Below are positions 11,583-24,418 of a stretch of DNA of 64,000 nt, in pieces. The stretch is from Macrotrachela quadricornifera (Eukaryota > Rotifera > Eurotatoria > Philodinida > Philodinidae). Made by a program: the position numbers and the translations under genes. The stretch spans positions 20,609 to 84,608 of the forward strand of contig JAJEKB010017724.1 of assembly GCA_022393335.1 (NCBI GenBank), written 5' to 3'. The first letter of the stretch is position 1. Each line of letters opens with the position of its first letter. The notes below the pieces were generated by a model. It was not told the DNA's origin, searched no databases, and was given only the letters and a program-made list of their open reading frames with translations.

Positions 11583-12830
11583 AAATAGCTATTGGTCTTA
11601 CGAATGTGGATCCGCAACTGTTCAATTGCTTTTGAGCTGACAAGGGAAGGTCTCGAAATGATGATCCGAGTTGAAGGCTGATATGATGTGGATTTGCTAT
11701 ACTAAGTGTTCTGATATCAACTATGAAACAAATATCTGCTGAGGCTTGTCAACTGAGAATCTATAGTCAAAACATTTTGTCACCATATGATAAGATGATA
11801 GTAATGCAAAAGTATAGTGCATCTTATTTTTCCTTTAAACATACATTTCTAGATTCAGTTTTTAACGCTAATCACAAATATTTTGTTATTTTATCAATTT
11901 AACGAAGTCTTCGTGGAGAAAAATGCGAAATCTTGGGAAAATGTCAAAAATTGCTTACTTATAGAAAAGCACCATTCAATTCATCACCATTTTACTTTTT
12001 GTTTTTATCAATATGATTTTTGAATTCTTTATATAAAATTGAATTTAGAAACCTTTTTTTATAGCTTTATCACATCCTATATGTTCATTTAGAAAAGGAA
12101 GTATTTTTTGCATTTTTCTCCACGAAGACTTCGTTAAATTGATAAAATAACAAGATATTTGTGATTAGCGTTAAAAACTGAATCTAGAAATGTATGTTTA
12201 AAGGAAAAATAAGATGCACTATACTTTTGCATTACTATCATCTTATCATATGGTGACAAAATGTTTTGACTATAGATTCTCAGTTGACAAGCCTCAGCAG
12301 ATATTTGTTTCATAGTTGACATCAGAACACTTAGTATAGCAAATCCACATCATATCAGCCTTCAACTCGGATCATCATTTCGAGACCTTCCCTTGTGAGA
12401 CTATTTTCATTAGATAGTCCTCTATGAGCAAAGAAAAGATCTAAAAGAGTTTAAGGAGCTGGACTACTCTCCTAGAATTATGACTAATCTATTAGCTTTC
12501 TGAACTTATGCAAGGTACTTCGAGAAAAATTGAATAGTGAAATTTTCAGTTGAAATTGTGTCCATAAATACGTGTAATCATTCTAGGTTATTCTCAAAGT
12601 TTCAGTCAAAACAAATCTTCTCTTCACAAAATATTCAATTTTTCTCAAACTATCTTGCATAAAGTCAGAAAGTCAATAAACTAGTCATAATACCAGGAGA
12701 ATAATCTGGTAGCCCAAACCGTTTTAGATTTTTTCATTACTCACTAACGACTACCTAACGAAAATAGTCTCAACTCAAAAGCGATTGAATAGTTGCGGAC
12801 CTACCATCGTAAAAATAGTTTTCTATAAGT
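11583..12830. repeat. Foldback element, family E, with a nested insertion
   Basis: The inner arms of about 290 nt (11636-11925 and 12110-12398) are almost identical reverse complements; both end in CACGAAGACTTCGTTAAA near the centre. The outer arm ends (11585-11636 and 12777-12828, sharing CAATTG/GAACAGTTGCGGA-like words) are separated from the right inner arm by a second element at 12398-12773. High arm identity suggests recent origin or gene conversion. The 62-codon ORF here is a by-product. Confidence 0.8.
12398..12773. mobile_element. Nested MITE inside the right arm of the family E foldback
   Basis: Terminal inverted repeats TGAGACTATTTTC and GAAAATAGTCTCA are perfect over 13 bp and match 22 of 24 over the longer stretch. 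Further inverted similarity reaches toward the centre. It interrupts host sequence that is continuous in the left arm (AAGGGAAGGTCTC next to GCTTTTGAGC), so it inserted after the foldback formed. The target duplication is unclear. Confidence 0.7.
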
Positions 12831-13366
12831 TACCTTTTGTATTATTGATTATGTCTTTTCAATTTAGAAAAGCTGTAAGTTCTTGACAAATGAGAAAATA
12901 TCTAAAAAATATAGATCAGTTGATTTCATAATTGTAATATAGAATTTTAAATGTTAAGAAAATCGTTATGTTTTTAAAAATATTGCTAGAACATTATGTG
13001 CGAATTGCTTTTTAAGGAACACAGAACGATTCAGACTGAATCGAAAAGAAACACCTTTTGAAAAAAATTTGAACATTATTAAAACATAAAACATAGATGC
13101 TTATTGCAAATATGTATGTAAAGAATAACTCGAACCGGTTAAATTGCCCATAGTGCAAAATTCAAATAAAATTTTCTCGTGTTTTTTTTTCACATCATTT
13201 GATAGAACTTGAGGTACTAATCACAAGTATCTACTTTTAAGCCTGAGCAAATGCTTTCTTCCAATCGAAAAATACAAGATACTCGAAGGATGTCATTCTT
13301 TTCAGAAAAGCACATCTTTCTGAAAATATGGAAAATTTTCCGCGTTCTTCTCGTTTTAACCTTCTC
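12831..13366. other. No gene recognised
   Basis: AT-rich spacer between two foldbacks, with nothing convincing on either strand. Confidence 0.45.
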
Positions 13367-13992
13367 ACGAGGGAACCTCCCGGAGTGATACCCTTCGTTT
13401 GGGCTCATATTTTACCTATAGGTAGGAGTCATAGCGTAGTTAAGAGCTCTAAAAGGGTTCGTGTTCAAAGCCTGTTGTTGTTATTGAGATATTGCGTTTT
13501 TAAGATGCTAGGATAACTCACTGCCATGGTCCTCCTCAGGAACATTAGAAAAATTCATCTTCGAATTTCGACTTGAAACTTTGTATTGGGAGAGGTATCA
13601 ATGAGAGTAGTTTATTGTGAAAGTTTCAGACCTATTCCTTATTCCTATTCTAAGATACGGTTCTGGTAATATATTGTCACTTGTAGAGGCAAGTTTTGGT
13701 GTTCTTATTTGCCATTAGAAGCCTTTCGGAAAGCTGAAACTTTCACAATAAACTACTCTCATTAATACCTCGCTCTATACAATGTTTCAAGTCGAAATTC
13801 GAAAGTGAGTTTTCTGATGTTTCTGAGGGGAATCATGGTAGTGAGTTACTCGAAAGCCTTAGAAGCGCAACATCTCGATAACAACAGGTTTTGAGCACGA
13901 ACCCTTTTAGGGTTCTTATCTACACTATGACTCTTCCCTATAGGTAAAATATGAGTCCAGATGGAGAGTGTCACTTGAGGAGGTTCTCTCGT
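13367..13992. repeat. Foldback element, family A
   Basis: Long inverted arms of about 300 nt. The left end is ACGAGGGAACCTCC and the right end in reverse complement is ACGAGAGAACCTCC. Both arms continue into CTCATATTTTACCTATAGG. The inner arms share ACTTTCACAATAAACTAC. The arm part AGCGTAGTTAAGAGC and, 12 nt later, GGTTCGTGTTC resemble tRNA-type A and B boxes. Short ORFs here are by-products. Confidence 0.8.
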
Positions 13993-16245
13993 AAGTATAA
14001 GTTTTTCATATTCAGCACGAGAAACTGAATATAAAAAATTTTTGGACATGACACACTCTTTCCTCACCCCATGCATTTGTTTCGCGTTAAAACTCACTTT
14101 ACATTTTCCTCCTTCACACGCGTATACATCCCCCTTCATCCTTCACATGTTTCGTTTGTTTTGTTTCACCGCTCACATATTCTTTCTCTTCCTTTTTGAG
14201 AATATATATTACTGGTGTTTTTCTGCTTAAGGATGTGTCTTTTCTTTTCCCAATAAGCATCATCTTCTCATCTGTATGGATCAATTATATAAACATAAGT
14301 AGTTTATCTCCGGAAGTGGACTTCTTCGAACACGTCAAAGATAATTTTTAGACAATCAAAGCGAGTTTGTTTCACAGATGAAGAAACTTTTCGATGAATC
14401 TATAAAAGTTTTCTCAATAATTAACTTAACGAAGTCATATAATCTATAACTACTGTTTGCCAGGTTTGAAACAGAAATCGATCAACTTTTTGTGATTCAA
14501 CTCGATCTGATTTGAGATTTGGCCCAGCCCAAATCGGACACTGTAGTCTAAGTCATTCAAGTTCTTATAATAATTCTGTTAGTCTTTTTCTTTTGCTCTT
14601 TTCTCTCGACTAACAATGAAAGGTTGCTTCAGTTTTTTCCTATAGTATTACATTCACCATTCATATTTGAATTTGAATTGGCAATTTATGTTATAAGGAT
14701 TTTCTTGAGAGAAATTTTTTTTAAAAAAAAACGGGTACAACAAATGATCAAAAAAAAACGAGAAACTGAAAATAGTATAAATTAAAGTTTAATCAGTATG
14801 TTAATGTAAGAGTACTTCAGCTTGTTATGAAAATAGAGCAACTACTACTATTCTCACCTTAATATTTAATCTCTCTCAATTGTATGAAGATCATATTTAT
14901 TTCCTTTGAATTTTTTCAGTTTTAAATATAAAACAAAATTTATGAAAATGAATACATTTGCTTTATTTTACAAGGGTAGAACTTTTGTTCACTTGTTTGC
15001 TTGAATAAATGGTTTTACTAATAAACAATATAACAACGTTTTCAACATTTTTTTTTTGTAATGGTTTGTGATCTAACGGTATTCTTCTTATATTACGTCT
15101 AGAAAACACCCTGGTTTGGATAAATTATATATAAGAAAATAAATATATCTCATTGATTTTTTTTCTCATTATTAACGGTTACGTTATCTTAGGATATACA
15201 AAAAACAGCGGCATCGTCACTACAGTTTCTTATAAAAAACTTAAAGATATTTTCTTTCTCTAAATAATGATGATTTGCAAGGTGCTCTTTAATTTTACAA
15301 TATTTCACCATTTTCCATCTGATATCATAATAATAAAATTCTGATGTATTAAGGTTTGTATAAAGTCTATGAGAAACAAACGATAAAATCAAATACCTTA
15401 CGATTAGCTAAAAAATATCGTGTTTTGTAGAGAATTTTTTTCTCATCGTTTTTTAAAGAAAGTTTAAGGTATGACAACAAAATAAAAGCACCAGGGGTAG
15501 TAATATTGAATCAAAAGTTAAACGAACTGCACTTTCCAGACTTTAGACGTCTGAAACACTGTTACGCACTCTCAAGAGAGTAATACAAAAGTCATCGCTA
15601 GACTCAGTGTTTTATGGACTACAACATGATGAGATTGAAATCGCGGCAGTTTCAGGTCGTATAAAAGGTGGTGCCAAGTTGCGAAGCGATGTGAAAGCAC
15701 CCTTAACATATTGAAACTTTTTATTATTATATCAGATAAGAAATGATGAATTATTGTAGAACTATAGAACTACTTTTGGTATGCCCGAAATACATTTCTA
15801 TCTAAAATTTATCCTATATGCGCATTTATATATCAATTGCATTACATACCCATATCAAAGAATTCATCTCAATAATTTAAGCAGAAACAATTACAAAGTC
15901 ATCATCACTGAATCAATTATTTCGATTGATCTGTTTATAATCGATTGGATAGTTGGTGTAAAAAATTAATTGTAGTCAAATGAATCGAAATAATCGATTG
16001 CGTAATGATGGCTATGTGATTATTTCTGCTTCAATAACCGATTTTAATTGTATGATTATGATCAATTGAAAATTGATTATTTTGTCATTATTGAAGGAAA
16101 TTTTTAGCTCCGATTCAAATGCTAAGTATTTTTAAATAACAACTAAGAAAAAAATTCGATTTTTGCTAAATTTTTTATTTAAAATTTAAGTAAACAAGTT
16201 TGATTTTCTAAGGAAAATATGGAAAGTCGACAGATAAATAAAACA
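13993..16245. other. No gene recognised; low-complexity intergenic DNA
   Basis: AT-rich DNA. 15536-15700 has several short inverted words (AAACACTG with CAGTGTTT, CTCTCAAGAGAG). 15890-16080 is a degenerate array of words near AATCGATTA. No ORF has family features. Confidence 0.4.
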
Positions 16246-17447
16246 ATTTTTACTAACAATGAAAGTGTGTGTACTGATAAGAAAAAAAATGGGATATGCT
16301 CGAGCCAAATGAAAGGTCTCACCACTAAACTAACAAGGTTAAAATATTAGCGACCCTTGGCTTGCCGTATGGGAGATACTTAAAGTTCCAGATATATAAA
16401 ATTTAGGCATAAAAATAAATCAGAGAAGATTTTTTTCTACTATTGAAAGTATAAAATAACTTGTTGTTCGAGTCAATTATGGAGTTCATAGGGATGCTCT
16501 ATTATATGGTCCGAACAACATTGTGTTCTGTCCTTATAATAGTGGAATGAATTTTTCCTATAGCTCACGAAACTGGCATCGTCTATGAGCCACTAGCAAA
16601 ATTTAATTATTCTATTATAAGGATAAAACATGGTGCTCTTCAAGCCAATCCTAGGGTTATCAAGGATGCTCTTTCATATGGTCCGAATAACCTTCCCATG
16701 TCGTTCATTTTTTTATTATAGCGTCGCTATAGCGGGAAAACGGCATATAGCTGCGTTATCTCACGTAATAGCGACAATATTTATCGTAGTATAGCTTAAC
16801 GCTCTGTGAGTCACGATAACGCGAAAAAGCGGCGCTATGATCATAATATTTTTATTTGCAAAAAGACGTTTTTTTACAGTGTACATCATTAGAGTCAAAT
16901 ATTGAATGACACACGTTTGATCGAATTATTCATGATTCACTAAGTGCTACTGTGATATGGATGATCATGCATAGAGTAATTTTGTTTGAATGTCATTGTA
17001 GCTCTTCTCTTGAAAGGAATGTTGATGATGATTGTGATATAATTATAATACTTTGCCTGATATTTTCATTTATCTATAATCGCCTCACATTTCATCTTAT
17101 GGATAAGACTAACAAAAATAAAATAGAATAAAACAGAAACATGACAACAAAATAGACTGAATGTTTAGACTATAGACTAATAAGATAGTGATATGGAAAA
17201 AATAATAGTAGTGGTCGAACAGGTCATCATCTTTTCCGTATATACAGCTTATTAGTTTATATATTCAGTCTGTTTTGTTCTATCATATTTATGTTTCATT
17301 TCATTCTATATCCGATGAACTCTACGTCGTAAAACGAAACGTCAAAGTTATTAATAAAAATATCAGAAAGAGGTATTATGATTATATGAGAGCTATCTTA
17401 GCTTGTTAATTTCTTATTCTGACGGTTTTCATTTCCTTTTAGATTAA

Positions 17448-17612
17448 ATGTATCGATTTTCGTCAAAAGTAAACAAACAACGCCGTATTCATGAATTAAG
17501 TTGTCAAACTGTTCGTCGTCTAATTACTTATGATAACGCTTCAGATGACAACTCAGACGATGATAATAATAAACAATCACATCAAGAACAACATCTTATA
17601 GAAATTGACTAA
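17448..17612 (+). CDS. Small ORF (54 aa) inside the family F foldback, function unknown
   Basis: ATG to TAA, 54 codons, basic first half (RRIHELS, VRRLIT) and acidic middle (SDDNSDDDNN). A good 3' splice site, TTTTCATTTCCTTTTAG, ends 5 nt before the ATG, the same arrangement as the other genes here. I recognise no family. It may be a captured gene or terminal exon, or chance. Length alone is weak evidence; the acceptor and the abrupt composition change are what make it worth listing. Confidence 0.3.
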   Translation: MYRFSSKVNKQRRIHELSCQTVRRLITYDNASDDNSDDDNNKQSHQEQHLIEID

Positions 17613-17655
17613 GATTGCGTGCGTTATTTCACTATAAAATGTCATGTTATAGCGC

Positions 17656-17738
17656 GTAATATCGGTTCATATTGCCGTAATATTGCTTCGTACTGCCGTG
17701 ATATTGTTTCGTAACGGCGTAATATCGCACTATAGCGG
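17656..17738. repeat. 21-bp tandem repeat, 4 units
   Basis: Units start at 17656, 17677, 17698 and 17719. The pattern is GTAATATYG followed by about six variable bases, then TACTGCC or similar. It lies inside the family F foldback and is GC-richer than its surroundings. Confidence 0.7.
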
Positions 17739-18394
17739 ATGCGAAAAGGGGTCACTATGCGATCGCAATAGCGACGATATCACGCCGCTATCGACGACAT
17801 AGGTTATGCTTTGTCCTTATAATAGAATAATTAAATTTTGCTAGTGGCTCATAGACGATGCCAGTTCCATGAGCTATAGGAAAAATTCACTTCACTATTA
17901 TAAGAACAAAACACAATGTTGTTCGGGCCATATAATAGAGCATCTCTATGAACCTCATAATTGATTCGAACAACACATTATTTTATACTTTCAATGGTAG
18001 AAAAAATCTTCTCTGATTTATTTTTATGCCTAAATTTCATATATCTTGAACTTTTAAATATCTCCCGTCTTGTCAAGTCAAGGGCCGCTAATATATAAAT
18101 CGTGTTAGTTTGGCGGTAAGAGCTTTCATTTGACTCGAATATATCCCATTTTTTTGCTTATCAGTATACACACCTCCATTGTAAGTAAAAAGACATAAAT
18201 ATCTAAGCAAAAATATTTAATACTACAGTTATTGCATTAATAAAACTCTAGTTAATTTTCGTGATCTTCCTATGTTTCTTTCTTCACCCAGTGACGTGTA
18301 TTCTGCTGGTGGGGGTGGTTTGCAAAACTTCGTCCCAATATCCATACCGATAATATTTTTTTAAATACACGACGACACAGAAGTCATTTTACCA

Positions 18395-18640
18395 AAAAAA
18401 AATTGAATATCTCCATTACAGTTATAATAAATGAGCTGCTTTTTTTAGCACTTCAATAGACATGTTCAAGGTTTATATTGATAAAGGCATGTATAGAGAG
18501 AACCTTTGTTACGTATTACAATGGACCTCAACAAAAAATTTTACTTTTTTACATATAGAAAAAAATTATATGTTCAACAAAGAATCTCTCCAGACATGCC
18601 TTCATGAATATAAAGCTTGAACATAACTCTATCACTAATA
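18395..18640. repeat. Foldback element, family D, right end missing
   Basis: It starts TTGAATATCTCC. The arms contain AGACATGTTCAAGGTTTATA and its inverted counterpart CTTGAACATAA. The terminal GAGATATTCAATTTTT present in the 23.4-23.9 kb copies is missing at the right, where the 18645 repeat begins. Confidence 0.6.
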
Positions 18641-18642
18641 AA

Positions 18643-19985
18643 ATAAATGCGAAAACTTCGGATTTTATCCGAAAGTTATGTGTACTGCAAAAAGTGTATG
18701 AATCAGCTGAGTGATTATGAAATGTTGGAACGCCAAAATTATCATGACAAATTGTCTTTATGAAAAACCATTTTTCTCATAACTTCATTTTTATTGGTTC
18801 CTGCTCCATCCAAGGACGTAAATAAGGGGGACAGTTGGCACACACTCCACCAGCTTACGAAAAATTAATGGAAAATAACTTTGTCTCATGAACGATTTGG
18901 CCCTTTGAGTTAAATGAGGTCTCAATTGGTTACAAAACAGTTTTATCTATAAATTCATTACACTCAGGGAGGAAGTTACGGGATAAAAAAGTATTATAAG
19001 CCAAAAACTGCGTAGATTCAGCGATATAGCATATTTTGAGAGGGAGTATTTGGACTTTTCTCACGTGATGCACTAGACCCTGTATTTCTTTGTTTCTGTA
19101 AGACATAGATCTCATCACAATACATCCCTTGTCACTAAATTGCAAGGAGAAAATACAGGCGTGCGAAGCTAGCATGGGTCACACAGTATGCGCCCATATC
19201 CAGTGATCACTGACTGTACTCTCAGAGTAATATAATATCTTTAAAAATCACAGAAATTTGAGTTTAGATTCGTGTCCAGCTTGGCAAACTTGGTAAGAAG
19301 AGTTATTTTCGAATGAATTTGTGTTTGTGTCTAACAGGATTACGATCGTAAGCAACCTCATGAATTTATAAGAGATATATGATAGATACAAGCATCAGTA
19401 TTTTCATAATAAATCACCAATATTAAGAACTATCGACTCGGGTATTTACCTTTCGCTAGTCCTTTCGATTAGCTACAAAACCAGGCATTTGGAAAACCCC
19501 AAAATAATTGCTCATCTGAGACATATATAGGCAATTTCGTTTCTCGATGGAGTTTTTGTGCATTTTGGGACCTTGTTTAGGCAAATTTCACTTAAAAACC
19601 TACGATTTCATTCAAAACTGATATCATATTCGGAATCAGCGTTAAAAACTAAGTCGATTTATATATGTTGTGAATATTTCTGAGAAAAAAATTTTTTTTT
19701 TGAAAAATCCCTGTACTCCCCCTCAGGAATGGTCTGGTGAATAATGACAATTTTTTCGATAACTCAGCCATTTCTCGTCGGATCTTTCTCATCTTCGAAC
19801 TCGACCGAGATATTGATGAGACAGTTCTGTGCACAAAATTTCAGCTCAATCGAATGTAATTGTAAAGAGTTATCGTGTAAACGGACGGCCGGCCGGACGG
19901 ACGGCCGGACACACTGACCGATTCTAGAGTGTACTCACTTTTTGAGTACACAATCACTTTTTGAGTACACAAAAATCAACTTATT
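18643..19985 (+). repeat. 1.3-kb dispersed repeat, family C, copy 1
   Basis: Clearly homologous to 48545-49765 in the opposite orientation over nearly its whole length. Shared landmarks are GAACTCGACCGAGATATTGA, CTGTGCACAAAATTTCAGCT and TCAGCGTTAAAAACT-type words. Near the 3' end is a run of CGGAC/CCGGC units (19882-19911) and a hairpin GTGTACTCACTTTTTGAGTA. This copy has extra sequence at about 18700-18850 that copy 2 lacks. No ORF is conserved between copies, so it looks non-coding and non-autonomous. Confidence 0.75.
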
Positions 19986-20965
19986 TACTGTAATTGTAAT
20001 CGAGATATCCGATCTTTACTCCGGTGAAGTAATTTTTGCCCCATCCCTATATATTCTTTGAAGAAGCTCGAACAATAGTGCAGTCCAATTTTCTGTTCTG
20101 ATAGAGTCTCAGAATAGGGTGTTTTTAGAAAAGAAGACTAACATTTACAAGCATCAATATCCTTATTCAGACGACTCAATTAAAATGGATTTCCAGCAAC
20201 TTTAAATTTAACAAAGAATCTTCTAGAACTCTGTGTATGTCGGTATGAATTCCACATGTTAATAAAAGCCTTCTTTTCGTAGATCATCTTGTTTCTACAC
20301 TTATGCCAACGACCTAAATTTGAAGTAAACTTTCAACAACTGATACTTATATAAAAACAAGATGAAAGGCTGAGAAAACTTACTCGAAAACGGAAAACTT
20401 AAAAAGAATCTTGAACAATCAATGCAGATCAAGTATTAAAGAAAAAAAAACAAGAAAAAGAAATTATTATATTGGATCATTCTCGATGAAAAAATATATG
20501 CATTCAAGCATGACATCAAAACAAAAAGTATAGGTGAAATATACATCCATTATGGTGATACTTTGATACTGACAGAAGAAAACAAATAGAGAAAATGCAT
20601 ACACCATACCGTCATAAAAAAAAGCATCCTATCTTATATATTTATGCTTAGTCATTATTACGAATTATGTACTAGTGGAAATTTTGAATTGGGCTGTGGA
20701 TGTCCTTAAAAATATGTCCTCTAATAATTATCCTTTTCATCTATGTCCTCGCAAGAATGTTTTCGACTGAAATAAATATCCTCGACGATATTGTCTATAG
20801 AGAAAAAATGTCCTTATGCAATAATGCCCATATAAAAGATACTCTTCATATGAATATTTCATTTTAAGTAAAAACATCAATAAATTCTGAGGATGATATT
20901 GTTGAAATGCTTTTTTATTCTATATATTTTTGACCTTATTTTTCACTTGCAAGAAAAAAGAACAA
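19986..20965. other. No gene recognised
   Basis: AT-rich spacer. Words like ATGTCCT recur loosely at 20690-20830. No supported ORF. Confidence 0.4.
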
Positions 20966-22446
20966 TTAACTTAATAAATCTTTTTCTGTTATTAAAGCAT
21001 TAGTGAAACGAGTATATAATTCTTTGGTACATTGTTCAACAAGTCGTTCTTGTCATCCAGGTAAACGTTGTTTCATTCAGTTAGAAATTTTCATGACAAC
21101 ATCATGTACTATTTTAGTTTCTTGTTTTGATCGAATCGATAAAATACCATATTTTTGAATGAATTCTTCTCAAACGTTTTTTGAATCGATGATTATAACT
21201 TTAGAAAAAACCTCTTAAGTGTAAATCTAAGTTTTGATTTGACATATCTACGCCCGAATTGCTAGCATTTTTGACATAAATGATGAACATTTCAAAAAGA
21301 TGCTTGAGGCATCTAATAATTTTCGAATTATTTAAATAAATCAAATAAATCATCGCGTTTAGTATCAAGTAAATCTTGTCCAATTCTATGAAATAATGAA
21401 GAAACACATTGCTCTGGTGCTAATGTCAAAGTCATTAACTCATGGATACTACTGCGAACCATCACATTTTCTAGATGCGAATATGATAATCCGAGTGATA
21501 GAACCTGACGATATATATGCTTTGACAAAAATGGAAAAAATATCCTTTATGAATTGTTTTTCCCGTAAACTAAAAGTAATACCAAATACGTGTTGACAAG
21601 AAAACTTTAGTGTGTAAAATTAATCATATTTCAAGTTTAATAGCCTTTGCAAGTGAATATCCAAAATCACTCATTATCAGTAAAGGCTCAAATTTTTTTT
21701 CAATCGATGAGCTTTAGAAAATAGAATGTTGAATATAAAGACATATGTTATTATTTTACGATCAGGTAATAGAGCATATCATAAATACACGTTCACTATG
21801 AAATAACAGTTTAAGTTGAGTATCTGAAGACCAAATTAACACTGCCATTCGGTTGTATAAGTCCTGATTCAGTACTTTGAAACAAAACATCATGACTACC
21901 ATGTAACAGCAAACGTTCGTTGTTATAATCTTTTGTATATATTAAGGGAATTGTAAATGACGAAGATTGAGGAAGGTGAGAAGCTATTTTTCTACGAAAA
22001 CGTTTCAGTGAATGATCTAAAAAAAATAAATCAGATAACGAAAAACAATTGATTCTTAAATGTTCTATAAACAAATATTTAAACATACCGATTTCTGCTA
22101 CATTAGGTAATAAAGCTTTCCGCAGCTCTTGTTCAGCAATTTCTTTAAGTAGTATTAAATCAAACTGAGCACGATGTTGCATTGTCTGTTTCACACTTCG
22201 AATCTCAATTTTAGTTGGATTTGGTAAATGATTATGTTCTGTAATTTTCTCAGAATAACGTAAGAAATTATCATCTGTATCGGTATGCAATAAAACACCA
22301 CAATCTCTATTGTTACGACATCAAAATTTAACAGTTTTACTGAAACTATAATTCTTTAACTAGAAAGTATAACCATCAATAACTAACATAAGACGTTCTT
22401 TATTTGAAGTTGTTTTCGAAATAATAGATTCATACAAATTCGACAT
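20966..22446 (-). pseudogene. FLYWCH zinc-finger / MULE-type transposase relic
   Basis: The N-terminal part reads as a decayed FLYWCH zinc finger: CRNNRDCGVLLHTD, then TEHNHLPNP, the typical C-x-x-C-H-x-H end. The next 159 codons (22290-21811) are open. Beyond that, shifted frames continue the MULE catalytic region: LLPDRKIITYV, MSDFGYSLAKA (its Asp matches a conserved acidic position) and then HIYRQVLSLGLSYS. The C-terminal block HSKIWYFIDS and KQRLPG-QERL ends at TAA near 20966. Premature stops include a TAG before LKNYSF and at least three TGA codons where the family expects Trp. At least two frameshifts. Such transposase-like genes are common in bdelloid genomes. Clearly dead; the exact family name is from memory of the motif layout. 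Confidence 0.75.
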
Positions 22447-23430
22447 TAATCATAATCATAATTCTAATCTCGGTAATGTGTAACTATGATCGAAAATATT
22501 CGATGTATTCAAAATTTATTTAAATATGAATTCATTTGAAATAACATTTTATTGTTTCTTTACAAATAACTTTAACAAAAAAAAAATAAAATTTTGCAAA
22601 ATACATTTATATTGACTAGAATTGTTTAATTGAAATCTTATGCATTCGTTTCTTAGCATTTTGTTTGACGAATTCTTACTGATTTTGAGCGTTTTGATAG
22701 ATCATATTTTGGATTTTTCGATATTTTTTTCTAAAAATCGTTGAAAAAATTTCTAAAATACGATATGAGAATAATTATATATTAAGGACCGTCCCTCAAG
22801 AGTTGATCTCAGTCCACGGACATCCAAACGGGCTGATGTTTGATAGATATGTTGGGCCTGTGATTGGACGTGTGTGATAAAATTTTCAGCCTTCTATCAT
22901 GGCACTTAATGGACGTATGCACTGAATAAGAGTCAACAATGGCTTATCGCATCTTCAAAAATTTCTCAGTGACTTTTCAGTATGTATACTCGATTTTTTT
23001 TTTTGGTTTGAAAAAGTATGTCCAGATGGAGTGCCTATGAGAGCCCTTTTTTTCAAAGCCTATCTTCTAAGAAGAAAAGGATCGTGACAAGTTTGGTTAC
23101 TGAAAAAAGGTATCAAAAAATGACGCTTGAGGGAGAATTCCCTAAGTGATCTTTTATTGATTTTACTCTATATGAAAGGTAGAATAAAGGTTAAAAATCT
23201 ATTTAAAATGAAAAGAAATAATTAAGATATTGAGGAAATCATCATGCTATTATTCTTTATGTTACACTCGATAGATCACGTTTGGTTTCTAACAAAGACG
23301 AAAAAAAAAATAAGAAGCAATGAATCATGTCATTTCATTAAAATATGCATTGATATTTAGATATAGAAGCAGTTTACAATAAATAAAATAATTGTCGCAG
23401 AAAAGAATTATTTGATGAAATCAACCGACA
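22447..23430. other. No gene recognised; possible short inverted-end element 22786-23150
   Basis: CCCTCAAG at about 22795 and CTTGAGGG near 23130 are inverted partners, but the matches do not extend far. Nothing else is supported. Confidence 0.35.
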
Positions 23431-23937
23431 AAGCAAGATTGAATATCTCCCTTGTGACTCGTGCAAAGAAGCTGATTTCTTCACCAGTTCAATAAGCATG
23501 TATAAGCTTTATATCAGTAAAGACATGTACAGGGAGATCCTTCGTAAAGTGTCTTTATTGACCTTAACAAGAAAAATTCTACTCTTTAACAGATAGAAAG
23601 ACAAACAATATATTTAATAGAGGGTTTCTCTCGACGTGTCTTTATGGATATTAAACTTGAACATGTCTCTATTATTGGAAAACAATTTAGTTCATTTTCA
23701 CGAGCTGTAATGGAGATATTCAATTTTTATACTGATAAAATAACTCTTGGGTCACCCTATGCATTCTTTTTTTTCTATCTACGATAAAGTAAAATTTTCT
23801 TGTTAAGGTTAATAGTGACACTTTTCGAAGGGGCTTTCTTGAGATACCTTTATAGATATATATCTTATATATGCCTCTAGAACTGGTAAAAAAACTACCT
23901 TCTTTGCTCGAGCCGTCAGGGAGATATTCAATTTTTT
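23431..23937. repeat. Two adjoining family D foldback units
   Basis: TTGAATATCTCCCT at the left is matched by GGAGATATTCAATTTTT at about 23710 and again by GGGAGATATTCAATTTTTT at 23920. The arms carry inverted words such as TTGACCTTAACAAGAAAA and TTTTCTTGTTAAGGTTAA. The array seems to be one full foldback sharing its right terminus with a second, partial one. Confidence 0.65.
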
Positions 23938-24418
23938 TGTCGTTTGCGTGATTTTTGGATCAATCTGTAAAATCCAGAGCTTTTTTACTCACTATGGATA
24001 CATTTTTCAGATTAGAAACAGTGTAGATCGGGTGAAAAACAAAAGATTTAAATCTAATACAATGTATATAATACCTATTGATCATATTTCTTACCCACAC
24101 TCCCCACCCTAAATATTTTTTAAAAAGCATTCTTTCATTATGTAGTAACTTATTTTCATTATAAGCGTCGTTGGACGCCATAAAAATAGTATATTTCAAA
24201 TAAAAAGCAACTTTTTTGAAAACCGAATGAAAGTAGTCAATCTCGTATCTTAGCTACCTATATGTAATAATCAATTTGATTCATATCACTTTCGAATGAG
24301 CTACGTTCTTATGACGTCAATTTGTATGTTGTAAGATACTGTTTATTATTGTATATTCTTGCTTGGTCGCAGATAGGAACATAAAGTCACCTTTTCTTTC
24401 TCTGCAATCAAAGACAAA

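Larger units (their letters stand above)
16246..18192. repeat. Large foldback element, family F (about 1.95 kb)
   Basis: Arms of about 380 nt (16246-16630 and 17803-18192) are reverse complements. They share GCTCATAGACGATGCCAGTT, ATAATAGAGCATC and TTATTTTTATGCCTAAATTT. The 1.17-kb interior has its own inverted pair (about 17120-17180 and 17255-17320), a small ORF at 17448-17612 and two GC-richer patches full of TATAGCG and CGTAATA words. A long-armed element with a non-repetitive cargo-like centre fits a foldback transposon that has captured host sequence. Confidence 0.75.

Noticed and set aside
17656..17738. CRISPR-like array
   Set aside because: Four contiguous 21-bp units without spacers in a eukaryotic foldback; an ordinary tandem repeat.
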